The notes beneath the pieces were generated by a model. That model saw only the letters and a program-made list of their open reading frames with translations, was not told where the DNA came from and did not search any database. The translations under genes were made by a program, and so were the position numbers. From Luteimicrobium album (GTDB taxonomy: Bacteria; Actinomycetota; Actinomycetes; Actinomycetales; Cellulomonadaceae), in assembly GCF_030161555.1 (NCBI RefSeq), contig NZ_BSUK01000001.1, positions 3,658,001-3,722,000 of the forward strand: a DNA stretch of 64,000 nt, in the 5' to 3' direction. Positions 8,744-16,588 of the stretch are shown piece by piece (position 1 is the stretch's first letter; every line of letters begins with the position of its first letter).

Positions 8744-9981
8744 TCAGTCGGCTGCTTTCGCGTCGGGCGGGGGCTCGACGGCCTCGGCGGGCTCGTGGGG
8801 CTCCATGGGCGGGTCGGGGGTGTGCAGCCGCGAGTAGACGGACCAGGTCACGGCGACCAGCGGGACGGCGATGATCGCGCCCAGGAGCCCCCGATGAGGG
8901 TGCCCGCGGTGACGCTGCACGCCACCACGACCGGATGGAGCGAGACCTGCCGGCCCATGACGAGCGGCTGGAGGACGTGTCCCTCAAGCTGGCCGATCAT
9001 CGCGATCCCCACCCCGACGAGCACCGCGGACCACACGCCGTGCGTCGCGAGCGCCACGATCATCGCGACGACCATCGCGAGCGGCGCGCCGATGAGGGGG
9101 ATGAACGCGCCGATGAACACGAGCACGGCGAGGGGGCGGCGAGCGGGACTCCCAGGATCACGAGCCAGATGCCCGCGAGGATGCCGTCGGTGAGCGCGAT
9201 GATCACGGTGCCCCGCGCGTACCCGGAGAACGTGTACCAGCCGGCACCGCCCGCAGCCATGAGGGGCTCGCGGCTCGCAGCCGGCATCTGGTTGAGGAAC
9301 CAGGTCCACATCTCGGTGCCGCGCGCCAGGAAGAAGACCGTGCAGAAGATCGCGAGCGCGAGCCCGGTGAACACCTCGACCACCGAGCCCGCCTGCGAGA
9401 ATGCGGTGCTGGCGATGTCGCCCGAGTGCTGGGTGAGCCACTCGCGTCCCTTGTCGACCCAGTCGTTGAGGTCGCTGAGCTGCAGGTTCAGGTGGAACGG
9501 GCTGCCGTTGAGGAAGTCCAGGATCTGCTGGAGCCCCGCGTTGAACTGCTTGGCGAGGTCGGCCCACTGACCCGCGACGGACGCGACGACGTACGTCAGG
9601 AGCCCCCGAAGACCGCGATCGCGAGCAGGAGCGAGAGCAGCACCGCGAGCCAGCGCCACATCACCCGGTCGAACAGCTTCACGACGGGGCGCAGGACCGA
9701 GGTGAACACGAACGCGACGAACAGGGCGATGAACAGCAGCCGCACCTGGCTCGTGGCCCAGAACACGAGGGCGACCGCGACGATGATGAAGAGCAGACGC
9801 CAGATCCACCCGGCCACGGTGCGTAGCCACAGCGGCACCGGGTCCGGCGTGACCCCGACGGCGCTCGGGTTGCGCCGCGCGCCCGCGACCTTCCGGGCCG
9901 CCGGGCTCACCCCCGAGGAGGCTTGGACCCGGACGACGGCGCGCCCGACGTCGCCTGGTCCCCCGCGGCACCGTTCGTCAT
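8744..9981 (-). CDS. AI-2E family transporter (four frameshifts)
   Basis: A polytopic membrane protein of the AI-2E exporter family (UPF0118, YdiK/TqsA type). The order of recognisable pieces is a long cytosolic N-terminus, LLFIALFVAFVFTSVLRPVV, then AIFCTVFFLARGTEMW, VIIALTDGILAGIWLVILGV and LAVLVFIGAFIPLIGAPLAM, and then the GHVLQPLVMGR family signature. One base is lost in each of four runs (9910-9914, 9603-9607, 9132-9136 and 8888-8892). Restored length is about 413 residues. Members have been linked to autoinducer export, sodium/proton exchange or simply permease activity, so the substrate is open. Confidence 0.88.
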
Positions 9982-10095
9982 CAGACCACCCTCCGTCGTC
10001 GGCGGTCCCCAGTCTGCCGCCCGGCGGGGACGAACGCAGCGACACGCGCCGAACACCCCGGAAAGGGACGAAGCCGCCGGTCAGAGACACGGGTA

Positions 10096-10135
10096 CGACG
10101 AAGGCCCCGACCGTTCCCGGTCGGGGCCTTCGTCG
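10096..10135. terminator. Strong hairpin, original host terminator of tRNA-Leu
   Basis: An 18-bp perfect stem (10096-10113 with 10118-10135) encloses the loop TTCC; the core arms are AAGGCCCCGACCG and CGGTCGGGGCCTT. It lies just beyond the 3' end of the tRNA-Leu remnant, on the side to which the tRNA was transcribed, and its last three bases are inside the att core. The prophage has separated it from the intact tRNA gene. Confidence 0.85.
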
Positions 10136-10175
10136 TCGCTGTCTCAACGAGTGTCCGGAGGGGGACTTGAACCCC
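10133..10175. repeat. attL, 43-bp att core including the tRNA-Leu 3' fragment
   Basis: The core begins TCGTCGCTGTCTC and ends with TTGAACCCC. It is identical to 53459-53501. Positions 10152-10175 are the last 24 bases of tRNA-Leu (minus strand). Sequence diverges immediately after the four C bases (TTTG here, CACG at attR). Confidence 0.95.
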
Positions 10176-10275
10176 TTTGCTGATAGAATCTGACCAGCAG
10201 CGACGCTGAGAGTGGCGAGATTTCAACGGTTTCTACTCGGGCCTGACGGGATAGTCCGGGAGTCGCCGGGCCAAA

Positions 10276-10294
10276 GTGGGTACAGCGTACCCAT
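10276..10294. promoter_or_regulatory. Candidate integrase arm-binding site (left) / inverted repeat
   Basis: GTGGGTACA (10276-10284) is the same nine-mer that occurs twice at the right end (53372 and 53385). Here it is part of an inverted repeat TGGGTAC-AGC-GTACCCA immediately before the integrase ribosome binding site. It could serve as an arm-type integrase site, as an operator of the integrase gene, or both. Confidence 0.45.
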
Positions 10295-10307
10295 CGCAGG
10301 AGGCAGA

Positions 10308-11534
10308 ATGGTCGGCATGCGAGAGCCCACACTGCACGTAGCCAAGGACGGCACGAAGACGTGGAAGGTCCGCTTCCGGCGCGTCGGCAAGCAGTCCTCC
10401 GAGACGTTCAAGAAGCAGGCGGACGCCCGGCGGTTCACCCGTTGGCTCGCCAGCTACGGCGTGGACGAGGCGCTGCGCCTGTTGAACGAGGCTCGCGGCT
10501 CCCTCGCCACCGACCACACTGTCGCCTCCTGGTGCACCGAGCATGTTGACTCCCTGACGGGCGTCACCTCCGGAACGACGGGCCGCTACCGGGCGTACAT
10601 CGCCAACGACCTCGGCGCGCTCGGCGAACTGCCACTGACGGCCGTCGACCCGTCCGCGATCGGGCGGTGGGTCAAGGACCTCGAGAAGTCGAAGGCCTCG
10701 GGCAAGACGATCAAGAACAAGCACGGCTTCGTGTCGTCCGCGATGCAGGCCGCGGTGAAGCGCGGGCTCATCCCCTCCAACCCGTGTCGAGGCACGCGCC
10801 TGCCACGCTCCGTCGTTGAGCCGATGGTGTTCCTCACGCACGACGAGTACACCCGGTTCCTCGGGTGCTTCACGCCGACATGGCAGCCATTCGTCGAGGT
10901 GCTGTTCGCCACCGGGCTCCGGTGGGGCGAGATCACCGCGCTGCGCGTCGGCGACGTGAGCCTCGATCTCGCGACGATCACGGTCGTGCAGGCGTGGAAG
11001 GAGACGGACACCGGGCGGGAGCTCGGGGCTCCGAAGTCGAAGCGGTCTCGTCGCACGATCGCGCTCGCGCCGGAGACCGTGGAGGTGTTGCGACCGATCA
11101 TCGGCAAGCGCCCGGCCGACGAGCTGGTCTTCGTGAACGCGAACGGCGAGGCGGTGAAGCCTCAGACGTTCCACGACAACGTGTGGAGGCCGGCAGTGCG
11201 CCTGGCGAACGGCGAGCCAGGGCAGGATCCCGGACCGAAGGCCAAGCGCGTCGCTCGCAGGCTGGATGCTGCAGGGAAGCCGATCGAGCCTCTTGACCCG
11301 CCGCTCGGGAAGCGACCCCGGGTCCACGATGCGCGCCACACCTGCGCATCCTGGCTGCTGTCGGCGGGCATCCCGATCAACTACGTCCAGGCGCACCTCG
11401 GGCACGAGTCGATCACGACGACGGTCGATCGCTATGGGCACGTCATGCCGGCCGCGCGCATCGCTGTCGCGCAGGCGCTCTCGGCAGCGCTCACGCAGTC
11501 GCGGCCGACACTCCTTGAGCAGATCGAGCCATAG
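10308..11534 (+). CDS. int: Tyrosine-family site-specific integrase
   Basis: A 408-residue phage integrase that recombines attP with the tRNA-Leu attB. The N-terminal arm-binding domain covers about residues 1-65 (WKVRFRRVGKQSSETFKKQ), a core-binding SAM-like domain follows, and the catalytic domain carries R205 (TGLRWGE), H340 and R343 (HDARHT), the LGHESI histidine and the nucleophile Y376 (DRYGH). ATG 10308 is chosen because AGGAGG sits 4 bases upstream; ATG 10317 is possible. The gene starts 130 bp inside attL and converges with the repressor gene. Confidence 0.97.
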   Translation: MVGMREPTLHVAKDGTKTWKVRFRRVGKQSSETFKKQADARRFTRWLASYGVDEALRLLNEARGSLATDHTVASWCTEHVDSLTGVTSGTTGRYRAYIANDLGALGELPLTAVDPSAIGRWVKDLEKSKASGKTIKNKHGFVSSAMQAAVKRGLIPSNPCRGTRLPRSVVEPMVFLTHDEYTRFLGCFTPTWQPFVEVLFATGLRWGEITALRVGDVSLDLATITVVQAWKETDTGRELGAPKSKRSRRTIALAPETVEVLRPIIGKRPADELVFVNANGEAVKPQTFHDNVWRPAVRLANGEPGQDPGPKAKRVARRLDAAGKPIEPLDPPLGKRPRVHDARHTCASWLLSAGIPINYVQAHLGHESITTTVDRYGHVMPAARIAVAQALSAALTQSRPTLLEQIEP

Positions 11535-11615
11535 CCCTCCAGATGCACTCCCCCGTTGCCAGTGGCAGCGTTCCCACGATGGTCGATGCGGACCTGCCGC
11601 GCGGGGGTTGCCCGA

Positions 11616-11990
11616 TCAGTGCCGACTGCTGGCGCGACTGGTGCCCTTTCCACGCGGAGCACGTGATCGGGACGGTTCGTGCGCCTGGCGCGCCGGGACC
11701 GTCCTACTGCTCCGTGCGACTAGCGCTTGCTGGGCCGCGACCGTGCGCATCGCGTCACCCAAGACGACCGCGGCGTCTATGCCCACTGCCGAGCAGATCT
11801 CGTCGAGCTGCTGGATCGTCATAGTCTTGGCGGGCTTGAGGAGTCTGGACAGGCTCGACTGCGGGATCTGCGTCATGCGCTCGATGTCGGCCTGACGCAG
11901 CGGCGGAGTTCGGCCCGCCATGGCAGACCGGATAGCCTCGGCGATCGCTCGGTCGAGATCGTTGGGCCCCGGCTTGGTTCCTGTAGGCAT
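11616..11990 (-). CDS. HTH (XRE-type) immunity repressor
   Basis: A 124-residue DNA-binding protein with a helix-turn-helix centred on DIERMTQIPQSSLSRLLKPA (about residues 34-53). It is divergent from the Cro-like gene at 12131, with palindromic operators in the gap, and convergent with the integrase, which is the usual place for the lysogeny repressor of actinophages. The start ATG 11990 has a TACCCT box six bases upstream and no ribosome binding site, so the message is probably leaderless. No peptidase domain is present, so induction by self-cleavage is unlikely; the antirepressor at 12732 is a candidate inducer. Confidence 0.75.
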   Translation of the reverse strand: MPTGTKPGPNDLDRAIAEAIRSAMAGRTPPLRQADIERMTQIPQSSLSRLLKPAKTMTIQQLDEICSAVGIDAAVVLGDAMRTVAAQQALVARSSRTVPARQAHEPSRSRAPRGKGTSRASSRH

Positions 11991-12035
11991 GCGCCCAGGG
12001 TATGCCATGGGTGCATGAGGCATGCAATACGGCAT
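11991..12035 (-). promoter_or_regulatory. Repressor promoter with two operator-like sites
   Basis: On the minus strand the -10 box TACCCT (12002-11997) is followed by six bases and the repressor ATG. Upstream are ATGCAATACGGCAT at 12022-12035, matching the palindrome ATGCCATATGGCAT at 12 of 14 positions, and a looser ATGCCAT...GTGCAT at 12002-12016 that touches the -10 box. This is consistent with autoregulation of the repressor. Confidence 0.55.
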
Positions 12036-12096
12036 GGAAAACGTCACCCACGGATCACCCGAACTACACGGCTGCACTTCACCCGCTCGGCAGGGC

Positions 12097-12130
12097 TTGA
12101 CAGGCATGCCATATGGCATATGCTCTAGCC
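12097..12130 (+). promoter_or_regulatory. Early (Cro) promoter with embedded operator
   Basis: TTGACA (12097-12102), a 16-base spacer, TATGCT (12119-12124), six bases, then ATG 12131: a consensus promoter for a leaderless transcript. The perfect 14-bp palindrome ATGCCATATGGCAT (12106-12119) fills the spacer, so a bound repressor would block RNA polymerase directly. Confidence 0.8.
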
Positions 12131-12361
12131 ATGACGAACGACCTGAACGCCACGGTGGCGCAGAATGTCGGCCTTGCGCTCGACAGTCAGGGCCGGTCGA
12201 TCACGGACCTCTCCCGCACCACTGGCATCGCCGAGCGCACCCTGCGTCGACGGATGACCGGAACGTCCGACTGGACAACCGGGGAGATCGCGCTGATCTG
12301 CGCCAGCCTCGGAACCTCACCTCAGAGCCTCATGCGAAAGGCGCCTTCGCTCGCCGCATGA
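12131..12361 (+). CDS. Cro-like HTH regulator
   Basis: A 76-residue protein with an XRE-like helix-turn-helix (SITDLSRTTGIAERTLRRRM, about residues 22-41). It is the first gene of the rightward early operon and is divergent from the repressor. By analogy with lambdoid switches it would compete for the same operators and favour lytic growth; this role is inferred from position. Translation is probably leaderless. Its stop codon is directly followed by another perfect copy of the operator palindrome. Confidence 0.75.
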   Translation: MTNDLNATVAQNVGLALDSQGRSITDLSRTTGIAERTLRRRMTGTSDWTTGEIALICASLGTSPQSLMRKAPSLAA

Positions 12362-12362
12362 C

Positions 12363-12376
12363 ATGCCATATGGCAT
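12363..12376. promoter_or_regulatory. Second perfect operator palindrome
   Basis: ATGCCATATGGCAT, identical to 12106-12119, begins two bases after the Cro-like gene stop. It could allow DNA looping between operators or control a second early promoter. A TTGACA hexamer follows at 12432, without a convincing -10 box. Confidence 0.65.
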
Positions 12377-12731
12377 AGCCCGCGAACCCGCAAGGGGTCG
12401 CCGGGTGGGTGGAGCACACCCAAAACGCACCTTGACAACTGGATACAGGGAACGCCGAGCAGTACCGGACCGCGACAACTCTCCTACGCGCGGACGGAGC
12501 AAACGCCTAGAGGGAGCAGTCGTGGAGACGACAGGCCCAGGCAGGAGTCGTAGGCGCTCCCGGAGCCAAGCCGCGCGGTCGGTCCCGCGCGTGGAGCTGG
12601 CACAAAGACTTCCGCCCCGCCCTGATGGCAGGCAGCCCGTTCGAGCCGGGCCGCGGGCACGCAGACATGACAGCGCCCCCGTCACCAACCACGACGACCG
12701 GGGGCACCGACAGACAGATAGGAGTCCATCC
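12377..12731. other. 355-bp early region with no assignable gene, one hairpin
   Basis: All three forward frames contain open stretches but none has both a start and a ribosome binding site. The best frame reads RGRSRAWSWHKDFRPALMAG around 12560-12630 but lacks a start codon. A hairpin is formed by GCCCCCGTC (12675-12683) and GACCGGGGGC (12696-12705), with one bulged base. It may be a leader or terminator ahead of the antirepressor. I see no tRNA. Confidence 0.5.
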
Positions 12732-13501
12732 GTGAACGAGGTTACCCCTTCGACTTCGACGGCCACGCCGTCCGAGTCGTGACCATCGACGGCGAGCCGT
12801 GGTTCGTACTCGCCGACCTCTGCGCAGTGCTCAACATCGGCAACTCAACAATGGTCGCCGGTCGGCTCGCCGAGGATGAGGTGCGACGAGCAACCCTCAG
12901 CCTGACTGAGGGTTCGCGCGAGGTCACTCGCGAACGTCCGGTCGTCAACGAGTCAGGAATGTGGAAGGTCATCCTTCGCAGCGACTCCCCGGCGGCCGAG
13001 CCTGTGCAGCGCTGGGTCACCCATGAAGTGCTGCCCGCAATCCGCAAGACCGGCTCCTACGGCGCAGCACCCGCGCTCACCGGCCCCGAGCTGATCGCCA
13101 CGGCGCTGATCGAGGCCCAGAAGGTCATCGAGCAGTCCAAGGCACAGGTAGCCGAGCTGACCCCGCGCGCCGAAGCCTGGGATGTCATGGTCAGCGCCGC
13201 CGGTGACTACGCGGTCGACGAGGCCGCGAAGATCCTCAGCCGCGACCCCGGCATTGACATCGGCCGGACCCGCCTGTTCACCTTCATGGCCGAGGCCGGC
13301 TGGATCTTCCGCCAGGGCAACCGGAATCGCTGGCACGCCTACCAGACGGCGCTCAACACCGGACGCCTCGTTGAGCGCATGGGCGCCGCGTTCCTCAACT
13401 CCAGGACCGGCGAGATGGAAGTCGCTGCACCCACCATCCGCGTCACACCCAAGGGCATCGAGGACCTGCGGGCGCTGCTCATCAAGGAGGACGCCGCATG
13501 A
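12732..13501 (+). CDS. Phage antirepressor, BRO-N domain plus KilAC-type C-terminus (one frameshift)
   Basis: The first 17 codons from GTG 12732 (AGGAG seven bases upstream) are out of frame with the rest; adding one C to the run 12745-12748 restores NEVTPFDFDGHAVRVVTIDG and 256 residues. Residues 1-110 are a BRO-N/Bro-like domain (GEPWFVLADLCAVLNI; VLPAIRKTGSY). The C-terminal part has the KilAC/ANT pattern (WDVMVSAAGDYAVDEAAKIL; LFTFMAEAGWIFRQGNRNRW; GIEDL). Such proteins inactivate phage repressors by direct binding. Position just after the switch supports the role. The stop overlaps the next ATG. Confidence 0.88.
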
Positions 13502-13722
13502 GCAACCAGGAAGACATCGAGACCTTCGATGCCGAGTGGTTCGGCCAGCGAGTCGGCGGAAAGTCAGCCGACTGGGTTGGGCGCCACCTCGACGAGATCC
13601 CCCACCACATGGTCGGTCGCACTCCGCGCTTCACGCGCCAGAACGTCGCCGACTACCTCGCATCCACCTTGGTCGCGCCCCGCTACATGGAGACGACCGG
13701 ACCCCGAAAGGCCAACCAATGA
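13498..13722 (+). CDS. Small excisionase-like HTH protein
   Basis: A 74-residue protein beginning in an ATGA overlap with the antirepressor. WFGQRVGGKSADWVGRHLDE followed by TPRFTRQNVADYL resembles the winged-helix of MerR/excisionase-type small regulators that read a helix-turn-helix and then a target-pointing wing. It could be Xis, or an early regulator. No direct evidence separates these options. Confidence 0.55.
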   Translation: MSNQEDIETFDAEWFGQRVGGKSADWVGRHLDEIPHHMVGRTPRFTRQNVADYLASTLVAPRYMETTGPRKANQ

Positions 13723-14111
13723 ACCCCCTCCGCCGCTTCATCCGCAAGCACATCGTCAGCCCCGGCCCGGCAGACGTCTCCCGCCTGGACCGCCTGGACG
13801 GTGTCGGTCGTCACCCGTCGCGCTTCGGTCCGCCCGTCCGCCCGTCCTCCCTGACGCCGGCCGAGCATCGAGCCGAGGTTGCGCGCCTGGCAGCACTCGC
13901 CTCCCCGATCGCGGACACGAGCCTCCTGTCGTCCGCGCTGTCCGACGGCGACCTGCACGACGACGGCCTGCGCGCCCAGGTCGAGGTCCACCCGTCCGGC
14001 GCGATCGTCCACACCCGCGCCTTCTCCTCCCAGGCCGGCCTGTCCGCGATCCGCAACCGTGTCGTGCGTGAGTGCGCGGCCGACGACACGAGCTCGAAGG
14101 AGACCGACTGA
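13719..14111 (+). CDS. Hypothetical phage protein
   Basis: 130 residues, starting in an ATGA overlap with the previous gene. The N-terminus is basic (MNPLRRFIRKHI); the C-terminal half AQVEVHPSGAIVHTRAFSSQ looks like a small alpha/beta domain. I do not recognise a family. Codon use matches the surrounding early genes. Confidence 0.7.
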   Translation: MNPLRRFIRKHIVSPGPADVSRLDRLDGVGRHPSRFGPPVRPSSLTPAEHRAEVARLAALASPIADTSLLSSALSDGDLHDDGLRAQVEVHPSGAIVHTRAFSSQAGLSAIRNRVVRECAADDTSSKETD

Positions 14112-14112
14112 C

Positions 14113-14961
14113 ATGACCGCGATCACCGTTCACACCCAGGCCGAGCTGGATGCCGCGCTTGCCAAGCACAAGGGCGACACGTCCGCTCGCATCTACATCG
14201 AGTCGGACGCTGGTGTCTGGCTGCGCATCAACGAGACGCCCTCGTCGCACGTCGTGGCGCGGGACTCGTCGCGCGTCGTGGCGCTGGGCTCGTCGCGCGT
14301 CGTGGCGCTGGGCTCGTCGCGCGTCGTGGCGTGGGACTTGTCGCACGTCGTGGCGCTGGGCTCGTCGCGCGTCGTGGCGTGGGACTCGTCGCACGTCGTG
14401 GCGTGGGACTCGTCGCGCGTCGAGGCGTGGGACTCGTCGTGCGTCGAGGCGCGGGGCTCGTCGCGCGTCGTGGCGCGGGACTCGTCGCACGTCGTGGCGG
14501 GGAAGTTTACAGCCGTCCACCTCCGCTCCACCCGCGTCGACCTGTCTGGCGGTGTCGTCATCGACATGACCAAGGTCGACGCCACCGACACTGACACCTG
14601 GCTCGACCTGACGGGCGCCAAGGTTGTCGACGGGCTCGTGCACCTGTTCAAGGCCGTGGACGACAACCTCGACGCCGGCCACTCGTACAAGCTGACCCGC
14701 TACGAGCCCGGCACCACGGTCACCGCACCCGACTGGTTCGACAGCCACGACTGTGGGTACGGGCTGCACGTCTCGCCGACAGTCGGGCAGGCGCGGTCGC
14801 ACTACACGGACGCCACCAGGTTCCTTGAGGTGACGGTGCCCGTCGCCGACATTCGCGCCATCGACTCGTCGAAGGTCAAGGCGCGCAGCGTCACCGTGCT
14901 GCGTGAAGTTGACCGTTGGGGCGAGCCGATCATCGACGAGACCCCTGGGCAGGTGGCGTGA
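14113..14961 (+). CDS. Octapeptide-repeat (beta-solenoid-like) protein with DUF7666-type C-terminus
   Basis: A 282-residue protein in three parts. Residues 1-43 form a short N-terminal domain. Residues 44-131 are eleven tandem eight-residue repeats of the form SS-[RH]-VVA-x-[DG], for example SSRVVALG and SSHVVAWD. The solenoid pattern decays over residues 132-180 and ends in a C-terminal domain (FKAVDDNLDAGHSYKLTRY; GYGLHVSPTVGQARSHY; SKVKARSVTVLREVDRWG) that resembles the DUF7666 module known from actinobacteria and their phages. The alternation of small polar, aliphatic and aromatic residues suggests a stacked beta-helix. No catalytic motif is seen and the function is unknown. Confidence 0.75.
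   Translation: MTAITVHTQAELDAALAKHKGDTSARIYIESDAGVWLRINETPSSHVVARDSSRVVALGSSRVVALGSSRVVAWDLSHVVALGSSRVVAWDSSHVVAWDSSRVEAWDSSCVEARGSSRVVARDSSHVVAGKFTAVHLRSTRVDLSGGVVIDMTKVDATDTDTWLDLTGAKVVDGLVHLFKAVDDNLDAGHSYKLTRYEPGTTVTAPDWFDSHDCGYGLHVSPTVGQARSHYTDATRFLEVTVPVADIRAIDSSKVKARSVTVLREVDRWGEPIIDETPGQVA
14242..14505 (+). repeat. Eleven in-frame 24-bp tandem repeats
   Basis: The unit is close to TCGTCGCGCGTCGTGGCG plus six variable bases and encodes the octapeptides of the surrounding gene. Copies are nearly identical at the DNA level, so copy number could change by slippage or recombination in multiples of eight residues. Confidence 0.9.
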
Positions 14962-15377
14962 TGACGAGGTACTGGAAGGCGGAGGACGGCCAGGTCGCGG
15001 ACTTCGCCGACGACTACGAATTCATGCACCCCGAGGATTGGACCGAGGTTCAGGTCGTCCCCCTCGACGCCACCGTGATCGAGGCGAGTGAGCTGCCCGA
15101 GGTGGTGAATGACCCCGACGACGACAGTAGCCTCCAGGCGGGCGGTGCGTGGTACGCGGCCCGAACCGCAGACGGGCACCACGTGGTCGCGCTAGCGCAT
15201 CTCGCAATGGAGCAGCACCAGGCCCGTAAGCACCCGCCCGTGGACGAGGCGCAGGTGAAGGCGCTTGCCGACGACCTCTCCCGCTACGAGGCAACCGAGG
15301 CCGCGGCGTCGTTCAAGAACGCCGCCCGCTACCTCATCGCCCGAGGCTGGACCAAGCGCGAGGAGGCGGCGTCGTGA
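14961..15377 (+). CDS. Hypothetical phage protein
   Basis: 138 residues from ATG 14961, which overlaps the previous stop by one base (TGATG). Two parts can be seen: an N-terminal YWKAEDGQVADFADDYEFMH segment and a C-terminal helical region (MEQHQARKHPPVDEAQVKAL; FKNAARYLIARGWTKREE). No family recognised. It belongs to the overlapping early operon. Confidence 0.7.
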   Translation: MTRYWKAEDGQVADFADDYEFMHPEDWTEVQVVPLDATVIEASELPEVVNDPDDDSSLQAGGAWYAARTADGHHVVALAHLAMEQHQARKHPPVDEAQVKALADDLSRYEATEAAASFKNAARYLIARGWTKREEAAS

Positions 15378-15649
15378 CCGTCATCCCCGGCAACTTCGAC
15401 CGCCGCCCCGGCCCGACGCCCGACGAGTACGACGCGACGGTCGCAGCCCTGGCGCAACGCCTCTTCGACGTCGCGTCCGGGAGGAACAGCGTCGAGGTGT
15501 TCGACGTCATCGACGAAGCGCAGCAGCTCGGCTCGGACGCTGTCGTCATGGTCGTGCAGGCGGCGATCTTGTACGCGCTGGCTGCACGCAACGCGGACGC
15601 CGTCGCGCTCATGAAGACGGGCATGGCCTTGAGAGGGATCAGACCATGA
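15374..15649 (+). CDS. Hypothetical phage protein, helical
   Basis: 91 residues starting at a GTG inside the previous stop (GTGA). TPDEYDATVAALAQRLFDVA and SDAVVMVVQAAILYALAARN are amphipathic helices. Function unknown. Confidence 0.65.
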   Translation: MTVIPGNFDRRPGPTPDEYDATVAALAQRLFDVASGRNSVEVFDVIDEAQQLGSDAVVMVVQAAILYALAARNADAVALMKTGMALRGIRP

Positions 15650-15795
15650 CCACCGACTGGATCACCACCCACGGCGCCGCCCTGACAGCAGGGGGCGCCG
15701 TTCTGTTTGTCGTCGTCGTGATCGTGGCGCTGCTGCTCCTCGATCCCCAGAAGCGTGCCCGTCGTGGGCGCGGGAAGAAGGTGCGTCGTGGCTGA
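15646..15795 (+). CDS. Single-pass membrane miniprotein
   Basis: 49 residues with one strongly hydrophobic segment (AVLFVVVVIVALLLL, about residues 18-32) followed by a very basic tail (KRARRGRGKKVRRG). This predicts an N-out, C-in membrane anchor. ATG 15646 overlaps the previous stop. Function unknown. Confidence 0.65.
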   Translation: MTTDWITTHGAALTAGGAVLFVVVVIVALLLLDPQKRARRGRGKKVRRG

Positions 15796-15994
15796 CATCC
15801 GCAACCTGTTCTCCCATCGTCCCGCCCCGTCGTCGGCACCAAGGCAGGACGTGCCCCTCGCGCCCGTCTACCGAGCCGCGACCGGGGATCCGTTCGAGGT
15901 CGAGCTGGGCGGCGAGTGTCTGCCATGCGCCGGCGGGGAGTGCTGGCAGTGCGAGGGCGACGGCTGCACCTGCTGCGGGACGGAGGCGTCATGA
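15788..15994 (+). CDS. Cysteine-rich small protein
   Basis: 68 residues from GTG 15788. The last 25 residues hold eight cysteines (CLPCAGGECWQCEGDGCTCC), a spacing that could bind zinc or an iron-sulfur cluster. Function unknown; it overlaps both neighbours. Confidence 0.6.
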   Translation: MADIRNLFSHRPAPSSAPRQDVPLAPVYRAATGDPFEVELGGECLPCAGGECWQCEGDGCTCCGTEAS

Positions 15995-16170
15995 ACTTCC
16001 TCGACAACATGCTCGCCGCCGGGACCAAGGCCCAGCGGTTCGTTGCGCTCGTCGCCAACTCCAAGGACGCGACCCTAGGCCAGATCGCCGCCGTCGCAGA
16101 CGACCTCGGGCTGACGTTCTCGATCAAGGTCGAGCCGAAGCCGGAGGACGTAGATGGGGAGGCGTCATGA
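15991..16170 (+). CDS. Hypothetical phage miniprotein
   Basis: 59 residues (MNFLDNMLAAGTKAQRFVAL start), with a central helix DATLGQIAAVADDLGLTF. Overlaps the genes on both sides by ATGA. No family recognised. Confidence 0.6.
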   Translation: MNFLDNMLAAGTKAQRFVALVANSKDATLGQIAAVADDLGLTFSIKVEPKPEDVDGEAS

Positions 16171-16529
16171 GTCACCACACCCTGACCATCGAGTTCGACG
16201 GGTACGTGCAAACGACCCTGAACTGTCACGCGCCCGCCGAATCGTCGTGCCACGCGATCTTCGAGTGCGACTGCGAGGAGTTCTACGACTTTCGCGTCGA
16301 GGACGGCGTGCCGATCCACTATCCGGCCTACGACACACCCACGACCACCGTCGACGACAGCCTCGCGCATCGCGGCCATTTCGACCCCGACGTCTGCAAC
16401 CTGCGGGACTGGCACGAGAACAGCGAAGAAGACCTCATCGGCAGCGTCACCATCCCCGTTCGCGAGGACTGGCAGGGCGACTACTACCTATTCGACATCA
16501 CCCCGAAGCCCGAGGGGAGTGCGTCGTGA
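16167..16529 (+). CDS. Hypothetical phage protein
   Basis: 120 residues, acidic, with several conserved-looking cysteines and histidines (CHAPAESSCHAIFECDCEEF) that might bind metal. Overlaps the previous stop by ATGA and is followed by a GTGA overlap. Function unknown. Confidence 0.65.
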   Translation: MSHHTLTIEFDGYVQTTLNCHAPAESSCHAIFECDCEEFYDFRVEDGVPIHYPAYDTPTTTVDDSLAHRGHFDPDVCNLRDWHENSEEDLIGSVTIPVREDWQGDYYLFDITPKPEGSAS

Positions 16530-16588
16530 AGCACCACTGCCCCCTCGACGACTGCAACCAGAACGCTGCACAGAAGGGGAAGTCATGA
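16526..16588 (+). CDS. Twenty-residue ORF, probably a truncated copy of the 16740 gene start
   Basis: VKHHCPLDDCNQNAAQKGKS is encoded in the overlap chain (GTGA at its start, ATGA at its end). Its first 26 bases match the start of the gene at 16740 with one mismatch, so the two flank the membrane-protein gene as a short direct repeat. It may be a remnant or simply a translational linker. Confidence 0.4.
   Translation: MKHHCPLDDCNQNAAQKGKS

Noticed and set aside
10152..10175. A second tRNA-Leu gene at the left end
   Set aside because: Only the last 24 bases are present; it is the attL remnant and has no 5' half.
12363..12782. 139-codon forward frame after the Cro-like gene
   Set aside because: Arg/Ser/Pro-rich composition without conserved pattern, and it absorbs the true antirepressor start only because of a lost base at 12745-12748.
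14242..14505. Regular 24-bp repeats that could suggest a CRISPR array
   Set aside because: There are no unique spacers; the repeats are contiguous, in frame and encode an octapeptide solenoid inside a gene with proper start and stop.
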